From a virus, in the IMG/VR virus record IMGVR_UViG_3300014913_000043, positions 1 to 33,675 of that record: DNA of 33,675 nt; one strand, written 5' to 3'. Positions 6,564-15,355 of this stretch are shown piece after piece. The notes under the pieces are model-generated. The model was not told the DNA's origin. It made no database searches and saw only the letters and a list, made by a program, of their open reading frames with translations. The position numbers and the translations under genes are program-made. The stretch's first letter is position 1. The number at the start of each line of letters is the position of its first letter.

Positions 6564-7502
6564 TTAAATTGACCCAAAGTCTATTTCTATTTCCCAAACA
6601 ACTCTAGCTCTAAAAATTTGAGAATTTAATGAATTTATTACGTGTGGGTTACTATCTATCACCCTAAGACGTTTCCACGGATAATCTGCAACCATTTTTT
6701 CCCAATTTGTCACTCCAGAAACTAGATCCCCATATCCATCAAATGGGAATATAATATTATTTAAATCTGCCATCCAAAAAGTACTTCTGCTTTGATAATC
6801 TAACCAATCCATTAGCAAATTTCTGTCTGATGGATTGTCTGCAAATACGTGAAAAGTCAAATATCTTGTCTTTATTTGCCCACCACCCAATTGCCATCCA
6901 CGTTGTGTTCCTCTATTTAATTCCAAAAATATACTTGGCAACCATACCTGATGTTCTCTTGTCGGTACGCCAGACGTCGAAAGGTCTGATAAAAACTCAG
7001 TAGCTGCGTTTAACATTAAGGTTCTAAATTCTATGTGATCCGCAAAGCCTACAAAAACAGATCTGCTGGTGAATTCTGCTCTAATATCTTCATCTGTACT
7101 CTTGGCTTCATCAAAAATTATTCTACCATTATTGTAATCAACATGGTGGGAATTAATACCAACTTCTGTAGTTGGATAAAAATCACCATTTATGTACACA
7201 CCAGAAACACGGAATGGATCAACAGACCCGCTAGCTGATAATGCAGCACCGCTTTCCCAGACCCATTCTCTTCCAACACCTTCCCATACACAACCATCTC
7301 CGTATCTTTCGTCCTTTACTGGATGCAATTTTGATTCATCGTCATCATACCAACTAGACGAATCATATTCATATATACCATATGCTCCATTATTTAATAG
7401 ACCCCAATCAACAAACCACTTCAAATTGTACAACAACTGATCTGTTAGTTCGTATCCTCCGAAACCACCATCGTTTGTTCCCTTAAAATCTAAAGCACAC
7501 AT
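6564..7502 (-). CDS. Virion structural protein, neck/tail region, 312 aa
   Basis: I do not recognise a named family. It is a 312-aa acidic, Trp- and Tyr-rich protein without membrane segments. Features are an N-terminal DGGFGGYELTDQLLYNLKWF, a central VYINGDFY.TTEVGINSHHVDYNNGRI segment that reads like beta-strands and turns, and a C-terminal half with FADNPSDRNLLMDWLDYQS followed by RARVVWEIEIDFG. The ATG at 7500-7502 follows an AGGA SD overlapping the preceding stop. Its place between a probable neck gene and the tail tube suggests a neck, tail-terminator or connector role, by position only. Confidence 0.6.
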   Translation of the reverse strand: MCALDFKGTNDGGFGGYELTDQLLYNLKWFVDWGLLNNGAYGIYEYDSSSWYDDDESKLHPVKDERYGDGCVWEGVGREWVWESGAALSASGSVDPFRVSGVYINGDFYPTTEVGINSHHVDYNNGRIIFDEAKSTDEDIRAEFTSRSVFVGFADHIEFRTLMLNAATEFLSDLSTSGVPTREHQVWLPSIFLELNRGTQRGWQLGGGQIKTRYLTFHVFADNPSDRNLLMDWLDYQSRSTFWMADLNNIIFPFDGYGDLVSGVTNWEKMVADYPWKRLRVIDSNPHVINSLNSQIFRARVVWEIEIDFGSI

Positions 7503-7504
7503 AT

Positions 7505-8203
7505 TTATCCTACCTTTTCCATTAATATTTTGGCAGCGTCTACTAAAACATTTGGCTGACCAAGAGCATATTCTATAAAGTTCTGACCAGCATTACCAGC
7601 AACTATCGCAGGCAAAACATATCCTCCACTTCCACCAAGTGCTTCAAGTGAAACCATAATGGCTCTACCACTTCTAGATGTATGCTGAATTCGTACATCA
7701 AAATCGGCATCTTCACCTTTGAAAACTATGTCATATGCGGCTTGACCAACATCTATATTTGGGTCCACCAATAACCATTTTGCAACAGGAATAACGATAT
7801 TAGACTGAGAAGAGACATAACTTGCACCAGGTAAACTCAAATAATCGTTCCAATTTGTTTCAACAGCCTGTATTCTAACGGAAACAGCATCGCTTTCTGA
7901 TCTGCTTCCTATTTTTACGGACGATCTTATTAGTTGAGACATACCATCAACCAAAGAATTTGCCAAACTATCACTTAACCCAAAATGTGCTGGTAAATCC
8001 TCTGAGCCTTGACCACGCAAAGCCATTGCAACTTCTGTGTTCTCAAAATTTTTAACCAACATTTGACCAATTGCATCGCTGATAGCTTTACCTTTTGTTA
8101 TAGCTATTTTTGCCCACAAACGAGATCCAAAAATCTTGGTACCCTTTACTAGTCGCTCAAGAGTTAAGTTCGTAGACTGGAGTGTCCATTTTATACTAGC
8201 CAT
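7505..8203 (-). CDS. Virion structural/neck protein, 232 aa
   Basis: A 232-aa protein starting MASIKWTLQSTN at ATG 8201-8203, with SD TTAGGAG directly upstream; the longer frame to 8242 overlaps the preceding gene and lacks an SD. The first 100 residues are helical with a Lys-rich stretch (LVKGTKIFGSRLWAKIAITKGKA) and a segment AMALRGQGSEDLPAHFGLSD. The C-terminal half (YDIVFKGEDADFDVRIQHTS) looks beta-rich. The general plan (helix, then mixed domain, in a head-to-tail position) resembles phage tail-completion/neck proteins, but no family is firmly recognised. Confidence 0.55.
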   Translation of the reverse strand: MASIKWTLQSTNLTLERLVKGTKIFGSRLWAKIAITKGKAISDAIGQMLVKNFENTEVAMALRGQGSEDLPAHFGLSDSLANSLVDGMSQLIRSSVKIGSRSESDAVSVRIQAVETNWNDYLSLPGASYVSSQSNIVIPVAKWLLVDPNIDVGQAAYDIVFKGEDADFDVRIQHTSRSGRAIMVSLEALGGSGGYVLPAIVAGNAGQNFIEYALGQPNVLVDAAKILMEKVG

Positions 8204-8211
8204 AACAACTC

Positions 8212-8799
8212 CTAAGAAAGTAATTCCCAAAAACTTATACAATACTTATCTTCCCTCAAACCTACCGGAATTGGACCTTTGATGCGTTTTACTCTCAAAG
8301 TCAAAACATCTCTAATATCGTAGTTAACTATTGCTGTTTGTGCTCTCATTAAACTTGACATGTGGTCAAGATATGTCTTTATACGAACAATACCATTATG
8401 TTTTGATACAGATATTCCATACTCTTCTGCGTTTTTCGGATTCCATTTTAACAGAGCGTGTATGCATTCATTTGAACTTTCAGAAAGCAAACCAGCACCC
8501 TTACAGTGAGGACATTTTCTACCCCTAACAAACGGACGTGACCCACCACTCCTGTAAACTCCATTTGACCTTTTGCGAACAGGATCATAATAACAATTTG
8601 TACATGGGATTTGTATCGGTGGAAATTCAAGAAAAACATGTTTTCCAAGTTGATTTATTAATGCATTTATCCTAGACTGATATATGTCTATAAGTGTGTC
8701 TGTTATCTGAATTGATGCGGTTGGATCTAACGTTGGACACGTAGCTGCAACCGGATCTGAAGCACCATTAACAAAAACATTAATTGTTCCACTTTCCAT
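8212..8799 (-). CDS. Zinc-ribbon neck/connector-like protein, stand-alone paralogue of the fibre C-terminus
   Basis: A 195-aa protein with two CxxC pairs, C66/C69 and C96/C99; the second is CPHCKGAG, a DnaJ-like zinc knuckle. It is clearly homologous over its length to residues ~845-1031 of the protein encoded just upstream. Shared features are CP.LDP..S.QI at the start, an INQ.GK segment, C.NCY.D.V..., KCP.CKG.G, WNP....YGISVS and a KGP.P.GLRED.YCISFW end. The start is ATG 8797-8799 with SD GGAGG; it overlaps the upstream stop as TAATG. It probably belongs to the neck or head-tail joint and arose by duplication of the domain. The exact role is unknown. Confidence 0.7.
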   Translation of the reverse strand: MESGTINVFVNGASDPVAATCPTLDPTASIQITDTLIDIYQSRINALINQLGKHVFLEFPPIQIPCTNCYYDPVRKRSNGVYRSGGSRPFVRGRKCPHCKGAGLLSESSNECIHALLKWNPKNAEEYGISVSKHNGIVRIKTYLDHMSSLMRAQTAIVNYDIRDVLTLRVKRIKGPIPVGLREDKYCISFWELLS

Positions 8800-11700
8800 T
8801 ATATGGTCCTCCAAAAACTAATACAATACCTATCTTCACGCAACCCAATCGGATATGGACCCTTAACCAGCTTTGCCCTATACTCAGTAATACCAGATAC
8901 TTGACGGTCTATCAATGCGACATTGGCTCTTTTCAATTTATCTGCATATGTAATCAATGTCTTTAATTTTATTATTTCTCCAGTACTACTAACAGATATT
9001 CCATAATTATCGATATCCTGCGGGTTCCATGTTATCAAACATTTTATACACAATTCGGCGTTTTCACCAACAACACCGTTGCCCTTGCAATACGGACACT
9101 TCTGTCCTTCATTAAATGGCGATGGTCCTCCAAGCTTATATCTTCCAGAAGATTTTTGGCTAACATTGTCAAAATAACAATTGGGGCATTCTGAGACTAT
9201 TTTATCAAATTGTAGTACAACATTTTTTCCAGCTTGATTAATCATTGAATCAATTCTATCTTTATATAAATCAATAAGCCTTGAGGGAATCTGGAAGCTA
9301 GCATTTGGATCTGGGATAGGACACACTGGGGCCGGGGTTGGCTCATATCCATTTATTATTAACGAGAATTCACCAGAACAAGGTACTCCGCTAATGCGGG
9401 TAACAATTCCATCAATGAATAATGGAATATTATCGTCGTAGGTATTTCCCGTAGATCCAGAAATAAACAGATCGCAAGACGCAAAAGTGGGGGATAAACC
9501 ATTTATATACAGATCTACGCTATCGCTTGAGGTATTCAAACCACTGATGAATAACTCTATGTTGTCGTCCAGCAAGCCACGGCCACCGATGAACAATTCC
9601 GAAGACGATGAATTAGTTTCAAATCCACCAATAAAAAGATCTCCAGATTGAATTAAAGTATCATGTCCATCAATAAACAAATCTACATAAGATGATTTTA
9701 GTGAATATCCACCTATAAATAAATTTACATCCGAATTAACATTGTCAAACCCTCCAACATACAACGTCGTATTATTTGATAAATCATGACTACCATGTAT
9801 GAATAAGTCGCACGATTGTGTTAAGCCATAGTGTCCATGTATAAATAGCGGAAAAATCAGTGTATCAGAATCATCACCATTGATAAACAAATTACATGAT
9901 TCTGTAAAACTGTTTTTCCCATCAATAAACAATGTAATAAACGAAGTACTTGCATTATATCCACATATGTACAAATCTGCAGAAGAAATTGTTGTGTAGA
10001 ATCCTCCAATATACAAATCAATGTTGGAATTTTCTTCACTAATCCCAGCGATGTATAATGTCGTATTATCTGATGAATAGTTTTCCCCAGCTATAAATAA
10101 ATCACAAGATTGTGTCGAATCATCACACCCATGTATAAATAATGTAGTAGATTCATCAACATTATTTCTGCCATTAATTACTAAGGTGGTATATGAAGTT
10201 GTTTTGTCATACCCATTGATAAACAAATCAATGTCATCATTTACGACATTCAACCCAGCAAGATACAATGTTACATCGTCAGATAAATCTTCATTCCCAG
10301 TAATGAATAAATTACAATCCCCTATTTTGGTGTCCTGCCCATACATAAACAAATCAATAGAAGATGTTGATTCATCATGTCCACAAACAAACAAATCACA
10401 GCTATCATCATTTGAATGTTTTCCATGAATTAATAAATCAAATGAATTATCACATGTATCGTATCCAGTAACAAATAGATCACAAGAATCATTTATTTCT
10501 TCATTCCCAAACATAAACAACGCAAAATTATTGTTTGCCTCATTTTGTCCGTGGATGAATAAATCATTATTGCCACTGTATGGTATAAATTCTTCGACAG
10601 ATTTTGATTTGACCCAAATCATGGTCCGCCATGGACCACGACAGTCTCCAGATGTGGTCTCAACATTTTCGCTTATAATCGCCCCACCTGATGTCGACGT
10701 AACTGTCCACGTATGTGTATGGGATGTTCTTTCTTTTGGAGAATTGTTTTGCGGGAGAGTATTATTTCTGGCAACACCACCACGAGCCATGATTACTGTT
10801 GTTGAGTGAGTGTGTGTTCCAGATGGCAAATCATGTGTATGTGAAGAGAAATGCGAATGATTATTGCTTGATCCATCCGTATTTCCAATTTCAGAAATAT
10901 CTGTTGTTATTTTTATTTGAGTTTCAGATAAATCAGTTGTGCCAAAATCTCCATTACATATTTCCCATTCATCTAAATTTAAATCACCAGATTGACCAAC
11001 ATATCCAAAAATAAGACCAGACGGAATACTGGTTGACCCAGTTGTTTGAACACCCAATAATTTTGTATATGCTGGTTCGTATACACCAGATGTTATGACT
11101 ATATTTTCTGAACTAGTATCCCCATTACCCGAAGATGTTGCTGTTAGACGTACATTATGGTGAAAACTTGAAAGATATCCAGGACTAACAAATCCAGTAT
11201 ACGTGTCGAACGTAGGAGTCGAATAACTACAAAGATTATAATTGTGGTGATGAACATTTTCCGTATGTTTATGTAATTTACTCACATTATGTGAATGACC
11301 ACTTGCTTCATTTACTTGTCCACCATCACCACCAGATACTGCACCAACAACAAACAAACCGCTTAAATTAGGATATTCGTTTATTCCACTAGCTACCGAA
11401 AAATCATTCGGAATTGTCCCCGTATCAGTAAAAGCAATAACACCACTAGGAATATGTGAAATTGCTGATAATGGCTTAATTATTATCGCGGTTATGTGTT
11501 GTGGGAAACATCCAGTTCCATTGTCTGTCGTACATGATCCACTGGCAGAATATGTTATCGAAGCAGCACTCGACGGACCACTTACGTGTGAGTGTGTCAC
11601 ATGTGGTGCCTGATAAAATGTTATGTTCGGCGATGCGTCCCTTACTCCGACAACAGTAGATGCTGTTGCTGATCCGGCAGAAACATAGTGAACGTGTGAA

Positions 11701-11894
11701 TCAGATGTGTGTGTATGGTTATCTAAATCGTGTGTATGTCCACTACCACCACCATTTATTTGACCACTAGCATGTCCCTGAATTGCCCTTCCATCATATT
11801 GGTTGTCTCTGGCAAACCCTGCGGGAATACCACTAGCTCCTGATTCATTGTGTATCCAAATCAGTCGGAAATTAGGATCAAAGTGCGCTGACAT
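8799..11894 (-). CDS. Large fibre-like adhesin: collar-like domains, 14-residue repeat stalk, zinc-ribbon anchor
   Basis: A 1031-aa protein. Residues 20-146, 150-284 and 290-432 are three tandem modules, each with HxH clusters (H53/H55, H60/H62, H67/H69 in the first; similar at 200-217 and 346-363) and ending in a hydrophobic strand such as ITAIIIKP. This is like the metal-binding loops of phage tail-collar/short-fibre proteins. Residues 445-824 are 27 tandem units of about 14 residues with consensus LFI.G.......D. Residues ~845-1031 are a four-Cys zinc-ribbon domain homologous to the next gene product. There is no membrane segment. It is probably a surface appendage attached by its C-terminus and exposing the N-terminal modules for host binding; this is inferred from architecture. 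Confidence 0.75.
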   Translation of the reverse strand: MSAHFDPNFRLIWIHNESGASGIPAGFARDNQYDGRAIQGHASGQINGGGSGHTHDLDNHTHTSDSHVHYVSAGSATASTVVGVRDASPNITFYQAPHVTHSHVSGPSSAASITYSASGSCTTDNGTGCFPQHITAIIIKPLSAISHIPSGVIAFTDTGTIPNDFSVASGINEYPNLSGLFVVGAVSGGDGGQVNEASGHSHNVSKLHKHTENVHHHNYNLCSYSTPTFDTYTGFVSPGYLSSFHHNVRLTATSSGNGDTSSENIVITSGVYEPAYTKLLGVQTTGSTSIPSGLIFGYVGQSGDLNLDEWEICNGDFGTTDLSETQIKITTDISEIGNTDGSSNNHSHFSSHTHDLPSGTHTHSTTVIMARGGVARNNTLPQNNSPKERTSHTHTWTVTSTSGGAIISENVETTSGDCRGPWRTMIWVKSKSVEEFIPYSGNNDLFIHGQNEANNNFALFMFGNEEINDSCDLFVTGYDTCDNSFDLLIHGKHSNDDSCDLFVCGHDESTSSIDLFMYGQDTKIGDCNLFITGNEDLSDDVTLYLAGLNVVNDDIDLFINGYDKTTSYTTLVINGRNNVDESTTLFIHGCDDSTQSCDLFIAGENYSSDNTTLYIAGISEENSNIDLYIGGFYTTISSADLYICGYNASTSFITLFIDGKNSFTESCNLFINGDDSDTLIFPLFIHGHYGLTQSCDLFIHGSHDLSNNTTLYVGGFDNVNSDVNLFIGGYSLKSSYVDLFIDGHDTLIQSGDLFIGGFETNSSSSELFIGGRGLLDDNIELFISGLNTSSDSVDLYINGLSPTFASCDLFISGSTGNTYDDNIPLFIDGIVTRISGVPCSGEFSLIINGYEPTPAPVCPIPDPNASFQIPSRLIDLYKDRIDSMINQAGKNVVLQFDKIVSECPNCYFDNVSQKSSGRYKLGGPSPFNEGQKCPYCKGNGVVGENAELCIKCLITWNPQDIDNYGISVSSTGEIIKLKTLITYADKLKRANVALIDRQVSGITEYRAKLVKGPYPIGLREDRYCISFWRTI
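9423..10562 (-). repeat. Array of 27 in-frame 42-bp repeats (14-residue units)
   Basis: Within the fibre-like gene, a Leu-aromatic-Ile-x-Gly motif recurs at exact 14-residue spacing: LFIHG, LFMFG, LFVTG, LLIHG, LFVCG, LFMYG, LFITG, LYLAG and so on. Twenty-six units are exactly 14 residues and the last is 16; two further degenerate copies follow (LFIDG, LIING). The DNA copies are diverged, so selection acts on the protein pattern, probably one beta-strand and turn per unit. Confidence 0.9.
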
Positions 11895-11908
11895 ACCGCC
11901 CTATTTCT

Positions 11909-12133
11909 TTATATTTCGACTATTTTTTCCTGAGCTTTCTCGATAAATGGCTGCATACATATATCAAGACCATGCAATGCACTTTTAATAGCTATGGCAT
12001 CTCCATGATGGTGAAATATTAATCCATCACTGTGTATGGCTGCTAGCCCAAAACATTTTACATTTTCTAAAATAATCGCAGGTATTGGGTTACCATCTAT
12101 GTCGTCTTGTTCTAAATCAATTATTAGTTTCAT
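11909..12133 (-). CDS. Hypothetical protein, 74 aa
   Basis: A 74-aa protein of unknown function in the neck operon. It begins MKLIIDLEQDDIDGNPIPAI and looks like a small mixed fold with a helical C-terminus (MQPFIEKAQEKIVEI); HHHGD lies mid-sequence. The ATG at 12131-12133 overlaps the stop of the preceding gene as ATGA, so translation is probably coupled. It lies 14 bases upstream of the fibre-like gene, so a chaperone or accessory role for the fibre is possible by position only. Confidence 0.6.
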   Translation of the reverse strand: MKLIIDLEQDDIDGNPIPAIILENVKCFGLAAIHSDGLIFHHHGDAIAIKSALHGLDICMQPFIEKAQEKIVEI

Positions 12134-12351
12134 ATACCATTAATCTCCGAAACAATCCCTGAAGAATAAGTCTGTAACTGTGCAAGATAATGATTTAACA
12201 TATTAATAGTAGTTGAATCATTATCGAGAAACGACCTCAATTCTAGAGTACTCTTGATACCCTGTGTAGCTACAATTAAACTGTTGACATGAATATCAAC
12301 AGCGTGCATGGCACTCATGATACTTTCTTCATCAATATTTGTGATTGTCAT
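12130..12351 (-). CDS. Hypothetical helical protein, 73 aa
   Basis: A 73-aa protein, predicted almost entirely helical (IMSAMHAVDIHVNSLIVATQ, then a second helix NMLNHYLAQLQTYSSG). No cysteine and no membrane segment. The ATG at 12349-12351 overlaps the TAA of the connector-like gene (TAATG) with SD AGAGGTAG. Function is unknown; it may be a small virion assembly or helical-bundle protein of the neck region. Confidence 0.6.
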   Translation of the reverse strand: MTITNIDEESIMSAMHAVDIHVNSLIVATQGIKSTLELRSFLDNDSTTINMLNHYLAQLQTYSSGIVSEINGI

Positions 12352-12878
12352 TATTTTCTACCTCTTTCGGTAACAAATTGATCATAATACCATGTGATAG
12401 TGTCATATGCATTATTTCCAGGAACCCTGTTCGGGCCTAGAACAGCTTTTCCTACACTGGAAGCTTCTCCTGAAGCCAACAATGACCATCTTAATTTTTC
12501 ATATGCAGCACATGGTCCTAATTCAAGGATATCTTTATATCCTTTAAAACTTACACTTGTATCTATTTGACTATCTCCATCTCTAACCTTGATCCCTTGA
12601 CCAAGGGCATTCTTAAAATCGCTTTGTGTTAATATACATGCAGCTTTCAGTGGAACCAAAGCCATAAAAATTTGATCATCACTTGTTACTGGATCTGGAA
12701 CTATCGTTGAATCACTAAGACTATAAATATAATCATAACTAAATGGAATTTCTGCGTCGACCATTATTCCTGCAGTAATCAAAACACTTTTGATGTAATC
12801 ATCTTCGTGAGTTTGCGGAGAGTTATGGTCACCAATTAATATCCTAACCATCAAAACTAAATCACTATCCCATGCCAT
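12351..12878 (-). CDS. Probable head-tail connector protein (gp6-like)
   Basis: A 175-aa protein. The N-terminus VRILIGDHNSPQTHEDDYIK followed by alternating helices, DDQIFMALVPLKAACILTQS and a C-terminal Tyr/Trp-rich helix (AAYEKLRWSLLAS) resembles the all-helical head-tail connector proteins (HK97 gp6/SPP1 gp15 type), which typically start R..I.D.......D..L and contain a .L..lkA...L. helix. It is encoded downstream of capsid genes, where a connector is expected. The start is ATG 12876-12878 with SD GAGGAAAG. Its 5' end overlaps the adhesin gene by 14 bases. The assignment is by pattern and position, not a unique motif. Confidence 0.5.
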   Translation of the reverse strand: MAWDSDLVLMVRILIGDHNSPQTHEDDYIKSVLITAGIMVDAEIPFSYDYIYSLSDSTIVPDPVTSDDQIFMALVPLKAACILTQSDFKNALGQGIKVRDGDSQIDTSVSFKGYKDILELGPCAAYEKLRWSLLASGEASSVGKAVLGPNRVPGNNAYDTITWYYDQFVTERGRK

Positions 12879-15300
12879 CTTTCCTCACTCTCCTTCTTCT
12901 TATTACATTTTTATTTTTGAATGTGAAAATAAATTCATTACATTGTTCTTCCCCAGTATCTGACGTCATCCTGAAATAACAATGCTGTCTTGACAATTCT
13001 TTTACTTGTGGCAAATATTCAGTAGACCATCCCCACTTACCAGTATTGCCAATACTGTAACATCCACTATTGGATATTGATATAACTGTATTTGCTCCAT
13101 TGGTTATATTCCATAATTCAACATTTACTGACGTAGCAGCATTCGCGAAAGATGATATGATTTGTGGATCATAATCTTGTGCTCTAGTAAGTGTCGCAAT
13201 TTTGTCAGACACAACACTAGAACCAATTCCACCGATGTAAAGATTGGATGTGTTTGTTTTTTGTTTGGTTACTTCCAAATATAAATTTGTACTATTTGTT
13301 TTGAATATCGGACCCTTAACAAATAAATTGGTAGAATCATTTGATGGTTCGACAACTTTTAGATACAAATTTATCGCATCTACTGGGGCGGGAACAAGAG
13401 ATATGCCCAAAGGTTTCGGAAGATTGCTCGCAAGAATCTCCGGATTAGACCCGTCAAGGTCTATTTTGCTTATAGTTCCATTGCCGCTACTAGCAATATA
13501 TACTTTTTGATCCGCAGGTTCAACAGCAAGTCCGTAAACATTTTTGTATCCAATATCTGTTGGAACAACAACACCAGAATTAACTCCAGAAATGTCTATC
13601 CTACATATCTCTGCTTTTTCTCCATCATATTCGTTGGACCAATATATGCTATTATTGGTCGTATCTATTGTTATTGGTTTTGGATAAGACAATATTCCTG
13701 ATGTATTTGTTGAACCACCTCCAGCAATACTAAATACTTCCAGTTGGCCAATAGTAGCAGTAGTGTCCGCACTATATAGTGTAAAACTATTGTCTGTAAT
13801 TTTTGTTAACCACAGGTATGCAGCAACATCCTTCGTGATAATATCTCCCAACACACCTGACGATCCGCTAAGCTTGCATATTTGGACACTAGTAGTTGGT
13901 TCTTCATATGTACACAGAGCCAATATGCTTGAATCTAAAACAACCATAGCATGTTTATCTGAATGTTGAACATGTATTCCGTCAGTAAGTGTTTCTGTTA
14001 TATTTCCACTAGACCCAAGAGAATATGTATATATTTTGTTGTCTTCAGAAAGAATACTACCAAATAAAGCTACCTTATCTGTTTCCAACTTTTGTGATAT
14101 TGGTAGTTGTACTTTCTTGTTGTCTCCTATAACTCCACTTTCCCCAAATGTAATATCTAACCCACTAACACTTCCATATCTATACCTACTATCGGTGCTA
14201 GTTGGAGCAAAAAAAGTTACAAATTCACTTGAATTAAATGGTGCAACAGCCAAATATGTGGTATGGCTAAGTTCTCCATCCGGGCTTAGGCGAGATCCTG
14301 TTATAGCAGTTGTTCCGCTGATGGCAACCACTCTGTCGTATACATAGTTGTTCGATAAACTTTTGCCAGCAACAATATATGTACCAGAAGACGTTGGTGT
14401 TTGCGGAGACAATTCCGTTGGATACATCTCATACATAAATTGAGTATCTAATGCAGTCTTTGAATCAACACTCACAGATAATGTTCCACTAAGACTGCAA
14501 ACTACCAAATCTGTACCACTATCCTGGCCGAAAACAATAAAAAACTGTGTATCATTAATTCTTTGAAGATTTACAGATCCCGCATAAGCCGGGTAAATTG
14601 TTCCACTTTGAATGAGTACTTCATCGCCAGATGTCGCAATATGATCTGAGTATTCTATAATACGACAATATAATTCGGTATTGTGGGAATTTGAGTGGGT
14701 ATAAACCAGTGCATGTGTAGTATCGGTAAGCCTTATTGCTCTTGGTATGAATACATTGTGTTCATAAAAAGTTTGTGCGCTGTACGACGTAACCACGTCC
14801 CCCAACGGCTCAGAATATCCCATATATTCCATATTAGAGCCATCAAGATCAGCCTTCATTATTGACCCAGAAGCATCAGCAACCGTCCAATATATTTTAT
14901 TGCTGTTGGTATCAACAGCAACTCCGACAGCATTCATTCCACTAACTATTGTAGTTTGGTCAGTCCCATCCAAATTGGACATAACAAGAGTATCTGCTAA
15001 ATCATCACACCAATACAACTTGCTATTATTTGAATCTATGGCAAGACCACGTGGGTCACTTAAGCCAGACGCAATAGTGACTTCATCAGTCCCAGACACT
15101 GATGATCTTTTGATTGTATTTGTTCCCCAGTCTGCGTAGTAAACGGTGCTATTGGCAGTATCAACAACAATCCCGTATGGATTATCCAGCCCTGTTGTAA
15201 CAATTTCTGTAGTAGTACCACCATATATCCCAGAATGTGATATTTTATCTGAACCTGGATCTGACCAAAAAAGCGTAGTATTGTCTGGACAATAAGCCAT
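12865..15300 (-). CDS. YWTD beta-propeller adhesin with 14-residue repeat stalk
   Basis: An 811-aa protein from ATG 15298-15300 (AGGA SD; the in-frame GTG at 15321 is not favoured). Residues ~1-160 have four LDL-receptor class B-type blades with motifs LFWSD, VYYADW, LYWCDD and IYWTVAD followed by IMKADLDGS. About 360 residues of a different repetitive beta-rich sequence follow. Two more blades (IYWSNEY with ICRIDISG; VYIASS with ISKIDLDGS) complete a set of six. Four 14-residue units follow (NLYLKV, NLFVKG, NLYLEV, NLYIGG). The last ~100 residues are homologous to the neighbouring 108-aa protein (GC..IGNTG...WST; SRQ..F.RM), plus a basic tail RRRRVRKDG. It is probably a virion adhesin; target unknown. 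Confidence 0.7.
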   Translation of the reverse strand: MAYCPDNTTLFWSDPGSDKISHSGIYGGTTTEIVTTGLDNPYGIVVDTANSTVYYADWGTNTIKRSSVSGTDEVTIASGLSDPRGLAIDSNNSKLYWCDDLADTLVMSNLDGTDQTTIVSGMNAVGVAVDTNSNKIYWTVADASGSIMKADLDGSNMEYMGYSEPLGDVVTSYSAQTFYEHNVFIPRAIRLTDTTHALVYTHSNSHNTELYCRIIEYSDHIATSGDEVLIQSGTIYPAYAGSVNLQRINDTQFFIVFGQDSGTDLVVCSLSGTLSVSVDSKTALDTQFMYEMYPTELSPQTPTSSGTYIVAGKSLSNNYVYDRVVAISGTTAITGSRLSPDGELSHTTYLAVAPFNSSEFVTFFAPTSTDSRYRYGSVSGLDITFGESGVIGDNKKVQLPISQKLETDKVALFGSILSEDNKIYTYSLGSSGNITETLTDGIHVQHSDKHAMVVLDSSILALCTYEEPTTSVQICKLSGSSGVLGDIITKDVAAYLWLTKITDNSFTLYSADTTATIGQLEVFSIAGGGSTNTSGILSYPKPITIDTTNNSIYWSNEYDGEKAEICRIDISGVNSGVVVPTDIGYKNVYGLAVEPADQKVYIASSGNGTISKIDLDGSNPEILASNLPKPLGISLVPAPVDAINLYLKVVEPSNDSTNLFVKGPIFKTNSTNLYLEVTKQKTNTSNLYIGGIGSSVVSDKIATLTRAQDYDPQIISSFANAATSVNVELWNITNGANTVISISNSGCYSIGNTGKWGWSTEYLPQVKELSRQHCYFRMTSDTGEEQCNEFIFTFKNKNVIRRRRVRKDGMG
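13201..13368 (-). repeat. Four 42-bp repeats (14-residue stalk units) in the propeller adhesin
   Basis: Units begin LYLKV, LFVKG, LYLEV and LYIGG at exact 14-residue spacing, each preceded by Asn and with Ser/Thr-Asn at the unit end. The pattern is the same as the 27-unit array of the other large adhesin gene. Confidence 0.8.
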
Positions 15301-15355
15301 ATGTTCCTGCCTTTCTTGCACAACTAACTGTGCTAGGCTATATCATTTTATCCTG

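Noticed and set aside
9423-10562. CRISPR-like or satellite DNA array
   Set aside because: The 42-bp periodicity is in frame with one long gene and conserved at protein rather than DNA level; there are no spacers or identical repeats.
15318-15334. Short inverted repeat before the propeller adhesin gene
   Set aside because: Only a 5-bp stem without a T-run; too weak for a terminator or riboswitch call.
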